Positions 1 through 5,295 of a DNA stretch of 5,517 bases are shown here, piece by piece. The notes below the pieces were generated by a model. The model was not told the DNA's origin and searched no databases. It saw nothing but the letters and a program-made list of their open reading frames with translations. Position 1 is the stretch's first letter. Every line of letters begins with the position of its first letter. The stretch spans positions 1 through 5,517 of the forward strand of contig JBFILX010000159.1 of assembly GCA_041612035.1 (NCBI GenBank), in the 5' to 3' direction. The position numbers and the translations under genes are program-made. The DNA is from SZUA-320 sp041612035 (GTDB taxonomy: Bacteria; Gemmatimonadota; Gemmatimonadetes; Gemmatimonadales; GWC2-71-9).

Positions 1-1137
1 GAGCACGGGCTCGTCACGGCCGCGGTGCTGAGCGGCAACCGGAACTTCGAGGCCCGGATCCATCCCCTGGTGCGGGCCAACTATCTCATGTCGCCCATGC
101 TGGTGGTGGCGTTCGCGCTCGCGGGCCGGGCCGACCTCGACCTCACCACCGACCCGCTCGGGGAGGACGCCGAGGGCCGGCCGGTGTACCTGAAGGACCT
201 CTGGCCGTCCGCGGAGGAGATCCGGCAGGCGATGGCCGCGTCCCTGAAGCCGGAGCTGTTCCGGCGGCAGTACGGCGCCGTGTTCGAGGGGGACGAGGAA
301 TGGCAGGCCCTGGCGGTCCCGGAGGGGAGCCGGTTCCGGTGGGATCCCGACAGTACCTACGTGCGGGAGCCGCCCTTTTTCGTGGACCTGCCGGTGGAAC
401 CGCCGCCCCTGGCCGACATCACGGGCGCGCGGGTGCTGGTGCTGCTGGGCGACTCGGTCACCACCGACCACATTTCCCCGGCCGGCGCGATTCCCAAGCA
501 CGGACCCGCCGCGGCCTACCTGAAAGCGCACGGGGTCGAGCAGGTCGACTGGAACACCTTCGGCGCCCGGCGGGGCAACCACGAGGTGATGATGCGCGGC
601 ACCTTCGGGAACGTGCGCATCCGCAACCGGCTCACCCCCGAGAAGGAGGGGAACTGGACCGAACACCTGCCGAGCGGCGAGGTGCTGTCGATCTACGACG
701 CGGCCATGCGGTACGCCGCCGACCGGACCCCGCTGCTGGTGCTGGCCGGCACCGAGTACGGCACCGGGTCGAGCCGGGACTGGGCCGCCAAGGGCACCAT
801 CCTGCTCGGGGTCCGGGCGGTGCTGGCCCAGAGCTTCGAGCGGATCCACCGGAGCAACCTGGTGGGGATGGGGGTCCTTCCCCTGGGCTATCGCGAGGGG
901 GAGAGCCGGGAGTCGCTGGGGCTCACCGGGCGCGAGGTGTACGACCTCACCGGCATCGCCGACGGCCTGGTGCCGGGGGGGACCGTCCAGGTCACGGCCC
1001 GGCGGGAGGACGGCAGCGAGGTGCGGTTCGAGGCGGTGGTGCGGCTCAACTCCGACGTGGAGCTGGACTACTACCGGCACGGCGGGATCCTGCAGCGGGT
1101 ACTCCGGCTCTTCGCGGTGGACGCGGCGGAGGGGTAA
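1..1137 (+). CDS. acnA: Aconitate hydratase A (aconitase), C-terminal part; 5' end outside the window
   Basis: The product interconverts citrate and isocitrate through cis-aconitate in the cytoplasmic TCA cycle, using a [4Fe-4S] cluster. The frame is open from base 1, giving 378 residues. AcnA proteins are about 890-910 residues, so roughly 40% is present. Seen in order (fragment numbering): SGNRNFEARIHP at 11-22, just after the expected cluster cysteines, which lie upstream; the linker with DLTTDPLG and VYLKDLWPS; then the swivel domain with LGDSVTTDHISPAG from about 149, GTGSSRDWAAKG with active-site Ser257/Ser258 and Arg259, and SFERIHRSNLVGMGVLPL from 278. The C-terminal YYRHGGILQRVLR is typical of the family, followed by a short extra tail of about 8 residues. 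The family usually has GNRNFEGR, where this one has Ala for Gly. The order and motifs fit AcnA/IRP-type aconitase rather than AcnB. The gene converges on the sigma factor gene. Confidence 0.96.
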   Translation, partial: EHGLVTAAVLSGNRNFEARIHPLVRANYLMSPMLVVAFALAGRADLDLTTDPLGEDAEGRPVYLKDLWPSAEEIRQAMAASLKPELFRRQYGAVFEGDEEWQALAVPEGSRFRWDPDSTYVREPPFFVDLPVEPPPLADITGARVLVLLGDSVTTDHISPAGAIPKHGPAAAYLKAHGVEQVDWNTFGARRGNHEVMMRGTFGNVRIRNRLTPEKEGNWTEHLPSGEVLSIYDAAMRYAADRTPLLVLAGTEYGTGSSRDWAAKGTILLGVRAVLAQSFERIHRSNLVGMGVLPLGYREGESRESLGLTGREVYDLTGIADGLVPGGTVQVTARREDGSEVRFEAVVRLNSDVELDYYRHGGILQRVLRLFAVDAAEG

Positions 1138-1154
1138 GGCCGGTCTCGCCGGGG

Positions 1155-1206
1155 CCCGAATGCGACGCGGGCGGACCGGTCTCGGTCCGCCCGCGTGGCG
1201 TTCGGG
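1155..1206. terminator. Long hairpin between convergent genes, probable bidirectional terminator
   Basis: A perfect 14-bp inverted repeat (1165-1178 with 1183-1196) encloses a 4-nt loop. After one G/G mismatch (1164/1197) it continues for nine more pairs, 1155-1163 with 1198-1206, including one G-T. It lies wholly between the aconitase stop (1137) and the sigma gene stop (1217-1219), where transcripts from both sides end. No run of T follows on either strand, so it is not a textbook intrinsic terminator. It may stop polymerase by stem strength alone, or protect the 3' ends of both mRNAs. The pairing is seen directly; the function is inferred. Confidence 0.75.
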
Positions 1207-1216
1207 GGCCTCGGGG

Positions 1217-2110
1217 TCAGGCCACGAGGTCCCGGAGCCGGTCGCCCACGTCGCCCTCGCGCAGCCGGAGCAGGGCCCGGTCGCGCAGCTGGCGGATCCG
1301 CTCGCGGGTGACGCCCATCATCCGGCCGATCTCCTCGAGGGTGCGGCTGTTGCCGTCTTCGAGCCCGAAGTAGAGCTTGAGGACCTTGGCGTCGCGCGGG
1401 GGCAGCGAGGCGAGCGCGGCCTCGATGTCGGCGCTCTGGCTGTTGGCCAGCGCGGCGACGTCGGTGCCCTCCTGGTCGCCCACCGAGAACCGCTCGATCC
1501 GCTCGTTGCCGTCGCCGTCCCGGGTGGGATGGTCGAGCCGCACCGCCTCGGAGTTGAGGGCGGAGAGCGAACGCACCGCCTCGACGGTGAGGCCGGTGGC
1601 GCGGGCCAGCTCCTCGGTGGTGGGCATGCGGCCCAGCCGCTCCTTGAGGAGGGTGGTGGTCCGGCCCAGCCGGCTCAGGTCGGCGGTCCGGTTGAGCGGC
1701 ACCCGCACCGGGCGGCCGTGGCGCGCGATGGCGGCCTGGACCGCCTGGCGGATCCACCAGACCGCGTAGGAGATGAACTTGACGCCGCGATCGGGGTCGA
1801 ACTTCCGGGCGGCCGTCATCAGGCCCAGGTTGCCCTCGCCGATCAGGTCGACCAGGGGGACGCCCCGGTTCTGGAACTTCTTGGCCACCGACACCACGAA
1901 CCGCACGTTGTGGCGGACCAGCTTCTCCTGGGCCGCCACGTTGCCGCGGAACGCCTTCCGGGCGAGCTCCATCTCTTCCTCGCGCGTCAGCAGGGGCACC
2001 CGGCTGATCTCGTCGAGGTAGAGGTCGAGGCTCTCCCGGCCCTCATCCACCGCCCGGGCGATCTGCGCCGGGCGCACCGCACGCCGCTTCCGCTTGGAAG
2101 TCACGGTCAC
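1217..2110 (-). CDS. RpoD/SigA-family sigma-70 factor, short form without region 1.1
   Basis: The 297-residue product directs RNA polymerase to -10/-35 promoters. A basic N-terminal tail (TSKRKRR) is followed by region 1.2 at about 28-58 (SLDLYLDEISRVPLLTREEE), region 2 at about 64-134 (VRHNVRFVVSVAKKFQNRG, DLIGEGNLGL, KFISYAVWWIRQAVQAAI), region 3 at about 143-220, and region 4 at about 231-286. Its helix-turn-helix, TLEEIGRMMGVTRERIRQL, spans 257-275. There is no region 1.1 or non-conserved insert, unlike the roughly 600-residue RpoD of Proteobacteria. Regions 1.2 and 4 are both full, so it is not an ECF factor. The region 2.3/2.4 wording resembles the short primary sigma of Bacteroidota. 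Whether it is the primary factor or a group 2 paralogue cannot be told from this window, so no symbol is given. The start is GTG, 10 nt after AGAAGGAG; a second in-frame GTG at codon 3 is less well placed. The gene has its own promoter and stands alone. Confidence 0.93.
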   Translation of the reverse strand: MTVTSKRKRRAVRPAQIARAVDEGRESLDLYLDEISRVPLLTREEEMELARKAFRGNVAAQEKLVRHNVRFVVSVAKKFQNRGVPLVDLIGEGNLGLMTAARKFDPDRGVKFISYAVWWIRQAVQAAIARHGRPVRVPLNRTADLSRLGRTTTLLKERLGRMPTTEELARATGLTVEAVRSLSALNSEAVRLDHPTRDGDGNERIERFSVGDQEGTDVAALANSQSADIEAALASLPPRDAKVLKLYFGLEDGNSRTLEEIGRMMGVTRERIRQLRDRALLRLREGDVGDRLRDLVA

Positions 2111-2120
2111 CGTTCGGGGT

Positions 2121-2128
2121 CTCCTTCT
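2121..2128 (-). promoter_or_regulatory. Ribosome binding site of the sigma factor gene
   Basis: On the minus strand AGAAGGAG lies 10 nt before the GTG at 2110-2108. It is the only strong Shine-Dalgarno sequence nearby and supports this GTG over the second in-frame GTG two codons later. It also lies inside an 8-codon ORF (2133-2107) that overlaps the sigma start. Confidence 0.75.
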
Positions 2129-2135
2129 AGCATGA

Positions 2136-2165
2136 GTGATCCCGGCGATGTCCTGTCGGAATCAC
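2136..2165 (-). other. Possible hairpin in the sigma mRNA leader
   Basis: Read on the minus strand, GTGATTCC (2165-2158) can pair with GGGATCAC (2143-2136) with one G-U pair. A further G-C pair (2157/2144) closes a 12-nt loop. The stem ends 7 nt before the Shine-Dalgarno sequence. As DNA the same bases form the inverted repeat GTGAT...ATCAC and could be an operator downstream of the transcription start. A stem of this length could arise by chance in a region this size. Confidence 0.35.
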
Positions 2166-2194
2166 GAGAAATGGCTCTAGCCGACCAATCCTGC

Positions 2195-2223
2195 AATATA
2201 TCACCTAAACCGCACAAAATCAA
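2195..2223 (-). promoter_or_regulatory. Sigma-70-type promoter for the sigma factor gene
   Basis: On the minus strand TTGATT (2223-2218, 4 of 6 to TTGACA) is followed by exactly 17 bp and then TATATT (2200-2195, 5 of 6 to TATAAT). The start of transcription would be near 2188, giving a leader of about 78 nt. The site lies in the only AT-rich patch of the window: 46 of the 80 bases 2161-2240 are A or T, against about 30% elsewhere. It is correctly placed and oriented for the sigma gene, downstream of the pnt terminators. An 8-bp palindrome, TTAGCTAA (2228-2235), sits just upstream of the -35. Confidence 0.7.
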
Positions 2224-2289
2224 TGACTTAGCTAAAGCCAACGGTCCCTTAGAGTTGCCGGGCCAGCCGCCCCGCTGGTGCCAAAACGA

Positions 2290-2320
2290 CAGGCCCGGGC
2301 AGGTCGCGCCGCCGGGCCTG
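2290..2320 (-). terminator. Second, distal terminator-like hairpin after pntB
   Basis: A perfect 9-bp stem, CAGGCCCGG (2290-2298) with CCGGGCCTG (2312-2320), encloses a 13-nt loop. On the minus strand it is followed at once by TCGTTTTGG (2289-2281), a short T-rich tract of the kind expected after an intrinsic terminator. It lies downstream of the first hairpin at 2328-2365 and before the sigma promoter, so it would insulate that promoter from pnt read-through. Confidence 0.65.
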
Positions 2321-2327
2321 GAACGAA

Positions 2328-2365
2328 GGGGCCGGCGCCTCCACCGTCTGGGAGACGCCGGCCCC
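2328..2365 (-). terminator. First terminator-like hairpin after pntB
   Basis: GGGGCCGGCG (2328-2337) pairs perfectly with CGCCGGCCCC (2356-2365). After one mismatch (2338/2355) four more pairs (2339-2342 with 2351-2354) leave an 8-nt loop. The stem begins about 20 nt after the pntB stop codon. On the minus strand it is followed by TTCGTTCC, a weak T-rich tail. Together with the hairpin at 2290-2320 it forms a tandem terminator pair for the pnt operon. Confidence 0.65.
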
Positions 2366-2384
2366 CGGCGAGCTTGCACCCCGC

Positions 2385-3773
2385 TCAGAGTGCCTTGAGT
2401 TCGGACACCAGCTGGGTAATGGACTTCTTGGCGTCCCCGAAGAGCATCGCCGTCTTGGGGTTGAAGAAGAGCTCGTTCTCGATCCCGGCGAACCCGGCGC
2501 CCATGCCGCGCTTGAGGACGATGATGCTGCGCGCCTGGTCGGCGTTCAGGATCGGCATCCCGTAGATCGGGCTGGCCGGGTCGGTGCGGGCCGCCGGGTT
2601 CACCACGTCGTTGGCCCCGATCACCATGACGAGGTCGGTCCGCTCGAACTCCGCGTTGATCGCGTCCATGTCCAGCAGCTTGTCGTAGGGGACGTTGGCC
2701 TCGGCCAGGAGCACGTTCATGTGCCCGGGCATGCGGCCCGCCACCGGGTGGATGGCGTACTTGACCGTCCCCCCCTTCTTCTCCACCAGGTCGGCCAGCT
2801 CCCGCACCACGTGCTGGGCCTGGGCCACCGCCAGCCCGTAGCCCGGCACCACGATGACCGACTGGGCGTAGGCCAGCTGGACCGCGACGTCGTCCGCCGT
2901 GGTCTGCCGGACGGTCAGCCCCTCCGCGCTCTTGAGGCTCTGGGTGGCGGTGGCGCCGAACGCCCCGAACAGCACGTTGGCCAGCGACCGGTTCATCGCC
3001 TTGCACATGATCTGGCTCAGGATGATCCCCGACGAGCCGACCAGCGCGCCCGCGATGATGAGGACCTCGTTCCGGATCACGAACCCGGTCATCGCCGCGG
3101 CGATGCCGGAGTACGAGTTCAGCAGCGAGATCACCACCGGCATGTCGGCCCCGCCGATCGGGATCACCAGCAGCACGCCCAGCAGCAGGGCGACCCCCGC
3201 GGTCACGTAGAACGGCCAGAGGACCGACTCCGGCACCGACACCTGGTAGGCGCTGAGGCCCACTGCCGCCGCGAACAGCAGGGCGTTGACGGTCTTCTGC
3301 AGGGGGAACGTGATCGCCCGGCCGGTCATCACCTCCTGGAGCTTGGCCCAGGCGATGAGGCTGCCGGTCAGGGTGATGGCGCCGATGATCAGCGCGATCT
3401 GGATGGTGATGGACACGTCGACCGGCAGGACCTCGCCGAGCAGCTCCGACTTCAGGAACTCGGCGCTGCCCACCACGAGCGAGGCGCCGCCGCCGAGGCC
3501 GTTGAGCAGGGCGACCATCTGGGGCATCGACGTCATCTTGACCGTCTTGGCGCCCCAGAGGCCGATGGCGCCGCCGACCGCGAGGCCGGCGATGATCGTA
3601 CCGTAGGACAGGATGGTGCGGTCGAACAGGGTGACCGCGATCGCCAGCACCATGCCGATGCTGGAGAGCCTGACGCCGCGCACCGCGGTGGCCGGGCTCG
3701 ACAGCCACTTGAGCCCGAGGATGAAGCAGACGGCGGCGAGGAGATAGAGCAGCTGGGCGACGGCGGGTGCCAT
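2385..3773 (-). CDS. pntB: NAD(P) transhydrogenase subunit beta
   Basis: This integral membrane subunit carries most of the proton channel and the NADP(H)-binding domain III. It is 462 residues, the usual length. Residues about 4-256 hold eight or nine hydrophobic segments, and domain III fills about 290-462. Seen in domain III: GYGLAVAQAQ at 311-320, HPVAGRMPGHMNVLLAEA at 342-359, GANDVVNPAA at 386-395, and KRGMGAGFAGIENELFF at 421-437. In the membrane part, MPQMVALLNGLGGGAS (83-98) has Asn91 at the place I align with the proton-channel His91 of E. coli PntB. Asn219 in LLNSYSG matches its Asn222. The ATG (3773-3771) shares one base with the pntAB stop (TGATG), and GGGAGGGA lies 7 nt upstream inside pntAB, so translation is probably coupled. 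It is the last gene of the operon and is followed by two terminator-like hairpins. Confidence 0.97.
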   Translation of the reverse strand: MAPAVAQLLYLLAAVCFILGLKWLSSPATAVRGVRLSSIGMVLAIAVTLFDRTILSYGTIIAGLAVGGAIGLWGAKTVKMTSMPQMVALLNGLGGGASLVVGSAEFLKSELLGEVLPVDVSITIQIALIIGAITLTGSLIAWAKLQEVMTGRAITFPLQKTVNALLFAAAVGLSAYQVSVPESVLWPFYVTAGVALLLGVLLVIPIGGADMPVVISLLNSYSGIAAAMTGFVIRNEVLIIAGALVGSSGIILSQIMCKAMNRSLANVLFGAFGATATQSLKSAEGLTVRQTTADDVAVQLAYAQSVIVVPGYGLAVAQAQHVVRELADLVEKKGGTVKYAIHPVAGRMPGHMNVLLAEANVPYDKLLDMDAINAEFERTDLVMVIGANDVVNPAARTDPASPIYGMPILNADQARSIIVLKRGMGAGFAGIENELFFNPKTAMLFGDAKKSITQLVSELKAL

Positions 3774-4069
3774 CAGTTGGTCCCTCCCGGCTTCCGCTTG
3801 AACATGTTGAGCATCCGGTCGGTGACCATGTACCCGCCCACGACGTTCACCATCGCGAACACGATGGCGAAGAAGCCGAGGACCTGGGAGATCCAGCCGT
3901 AGCCCGCGCCCGCGACGATGAGCGCGCCGACGACGGTGATGCCGCTGATGGCGTTGGCCCCCGACATGAGGGGCGTGTGGAGGGTGCTGGGCACCCGATG
4001 GATCAGCTCCACCCCGAGGAAGGTCGCGAGGGTGAAGAGCACGACGCTGGCGACCAGGGTCTCGATCAC
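3773..4069 (-). CDS. pntAB: NAD(P) transhydrogenase subunit alpha 2 (membrane part)
   Basis: This is the small membrane subunit found where the alpha chain is split in two, as in Rhodospirillum rubrum and Thermus. It supplies part of the proton-translocating domain II and joins PntB in the membrane. The 98 residues contain three hydrophobic segments, about 6-22, 42-60 and 63-82. The family signature VPSTLHTPLMSGANAISGI spans 26-44, and GGYMVTDRMLNMFKRK closes the protein with a basic, probably cytoplasmic, tail. The start is GTG, one base after the pntAA stop (TAGcGTG). No ATG offers an alternative that would keep the first helix. The stop overlaps the pntB start by one base. Confidence 0.95.
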   Translation of the reverse strand: MIETLVASVVLFTLATFLGVELIHRVPSTLHTPLMSGANAISGITVVGALIVAGAGYGWISQVLGFFAIVFAMVNVVGGYMVTDRMLNMFKRKPGGTN

Positions 4070-4070
4070 G

Positions 4071-5174
4071 CTACCTCCCGTACCGAACCTGGCCCGCGTG
4101 CGTGACGCACATCGGCCCCTGGATCGGGTCTTCGAGGTCCACCGCGAGCGCGCCGTCCTTGATGACGTACTCGAGGAAGGTGAGGACGTTCTTGCTGTAC
4201 ATGACGCTGGCGTGGTGCGACACGGTGCTGGGGAGGTTGGTCGGTCCCAGGATCGTCACCCCGTGGGCCACCACGACCTCGTCGGGCCGGCTCAGCTCGC
4301 AGTTGCCCCCCGAGTCGGCCGCGAGGTCCACGATCACCGACCCCGGCCGCATCGACGCCACCATGCCCTCGCTGACCACCCGGGGCGCCTTCCGGCCCGG
4401 GATCTGGGCCGTGGTGATCACCAGGTCCATGTCCTTGATGTGGCCGGCCACCGCGGCGTGCACCCGCGCCTGCTGGGCCTCGTCGAGCGCGCCGGCGTAG
4501 CCGCCGGCCGCCTCGGCCGCGACCGCCTCGACGTCCAGGAAGCTGGCGCCCAGGCTCTGGACCTGCTCCTTCACGACCGGCCGCACGTCGAAGGCGGACA
4601 CCACCGCCCCCAGCCGCCGCGCGGTGGCGATGGCCTGGAGCCCCGCCACCCCGGCGCCCACCACGAACGCCTTGCCGGGGGGGATGGTGCCCGCGGCGGT
4701 GGTCAGCATCGGCAGCAGCCGCGCCAGGTGCGACGCGCCGAACAGCACCGCCTGGTACCCGGCCACGGTCGCCTGGGACGAGAGGACGTCCATGCTCTGG
4801 GCCTTGGTGGTGCGGGGCACCAGCTCCATGGCGAAGGCCGTCACCCGCCGGCCCGACAGGCGGTCCAGCAGGGCGGAGGCGCCGGCCGGCTGCAGCAGGG
4901 CCACCAGGGCGGCACCCTCCCGCATCGCTCCCACCTGGGCATCGGACGGGGCCTGCACCCCCAGCAGCACGTCGGCCTCCGCGGCGGCCCGGCCCGCGGG
5001 CACCAGCCGGGCCCCCGCCGCCGAGTATTCCGCGTCGGCGACGTGCGCCGCCGTCCCGGCGCCTTCCTCGACGAGCAGCTCGAGGCCGAGCTTGCCCAGA
5101 CGCGCGACCGCGGAGGGCACGAGGGCAACGCGGCGCTCTCCTGCGGCCGTTTCCCTCGGGACACCGATTCGCAT
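4071..5174 (-). CDS. pntAA: NAD(P) transhydrogenase subunit alpha 1 (NAD-binding)
   Basis: This soluble domain I binds NAD(H) and passes hydride to NADP+ bound on PntB, driven by inward proton flow. The length is 367 residues, near the usual size for the split form. Seen: MRIGVPRE and ERRVALVP at the N-terminus; RTTKAQSMDVLSSQ at 121-134, where Arg121, Gln126, Asp129 and Ser132 keep the spacing of the R. rubrum active-site residues Arg127, Gln132, Asp135 and Ser138; the Rossmann motif VVGAGVAGLQA at 171-181; then TTAQIPGRKAP, VDLAADSGGNCE and GPTNLPSTVSHHASVMYSKN. Alanine dehydrogenase is related, but the two membrane subunits directly downstream settle the identity. The frame stays open 94 codons upstream, but the first upstream residues are low-complexity and unrelated. 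ATG at 5174 has a good ribosome site and begins with the family sequence. It is first in the operon and divergent from thrB. Confidence 0.97.
   Translation of the reverse strand: MRIGVPRETAAGERRVALVPSAVARLGKLGLELLVEEGAGTAAHVADAEYSAAGARLVPAGRAAAEADVLLGVQAPSDAQVGAMREGAALVALLQPAGASALLDRLSGRRVTAFAMELVPRTTKAQSMDVLSSQATVAGYQAVLFGASHLARLLPMLTTAAGTIPPGKAFVVGAGVAGLQAIATARRLGAVVSAFDVRPVVKEQVQSLGASFLDVEAVAAEAAGGYAGALDEAQQARVHAAVAGHIKDMDLVITTAQIPGRKAPRVVSEGMVASMRPGSVIVDLAADSGGNCELSRPDEVVVAHGVTILGPTNLPSTVSHHASVMYSKNVLTFLEYVIKDGALAVDLEDPIQGPMCVTHAGQVRYGR
4074..4079 (-). promoter_or_regulatory. Ribosome binding site of pntAB inside the end of pntAA
   Basis: GGGAGG on the minus strand encodes the last two codons (Gly-Arg) of pntAA and lies 4 nt before the pntAB GTG, with the pntAA stop TAG in between. 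The spacing is short. With the 1-nt gap between the genes it suggests that ribosomes finishing pntAA re-initiate on pntAB. It supports GTG as the start. Confidence 0.6.
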
Positions 5175-5295
5175 CGACGCTCCTTTCGGGGTGTGTGATC
5201 CGGAAAGCGGTCGCAATCTAGCCCGGCCCCGGAACCCGCGCGACCGGTGGAGTGGCGGCGGCGGCGGCCTCCGCCTAACGTCCAGCGACACCTCC
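5175..5295. promoter_or_regulatory. Divergent control region between pntAA and thrB
   Basis: These 121 bases must drive the pnt operon leftward and possibly thrB rightward. For pntAA the ribosome site AAAGGAG is clear (5186-5180, 5 nt before the ATG) and rules out the longer open frame. The best minus-strand -10 candidate is TAGATT (5220-5215, 4 of 6 to TATAAT), but I see no convincing -35 at 16-18 bp from it. No clear plus-strand promoter and no Shine-Dalgarno sequence for thrB is visible. A (GGC)5 run lies at 5254-5268, and a 7-bp inverted repeat joins 5208-5214 to 5240-5246. Confidence 0.4.

Noticed and set aside
300..1373. Plus-strand open frame overlapping aconitase in another frame
   Set aside because: Gly/Arg/Pro-rich and ends in an Arg-Ser repeat that is only the antisense of the sigma gene; aconitase motifs are all in the other frame.
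2263..2278. CCAGC...GCTGG small hairpin as a third terminator
   Set aside because: Only five pairs and no T-rich tail; too weak to support a function.
2171..2398. A 75-codon plus-strand ORF starting MALADQSCNISPKP across the pnt-sigma intergenic region
   Set aside because: It has only a weak ribosome site, runs antisense through the sigma promoter and both terminator hairpins, and turns into Arg/Pro/Gly-rich sequence typical of chance GC-rich frames. No family is recognisable.
2107..3708. Long minus-strand open frame overlapping pntB in another frame
   Set aside because: Its product is Arg/Gly/Pro-rich low-complexity sequence, a normal shadow of a GC-rich gene. The other frame is unmistakable PntB.
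2721..3902. Long plus-strand open frame antisense to pntB and pntAB
   Set aside because: Composition dominated by His, Arg, Asp and Gly without any motif; it mirrors the codon-position GC bias of pntB on the other strand.
3918..5198. Long plus-strand open frame antisense to pntAA
   Set aside because: Low-complexity His/Arg/Gly-rich translation with no domain; an antisense shadow of pntAA.
5254..5268. (GGC)5 trinucleotide run as a possible phase-variable repeat
   Set aside because: Five units in GC-rich DNA is common, and it lies outside the best-supported thrB start, so no reading-frame switch is indicated.
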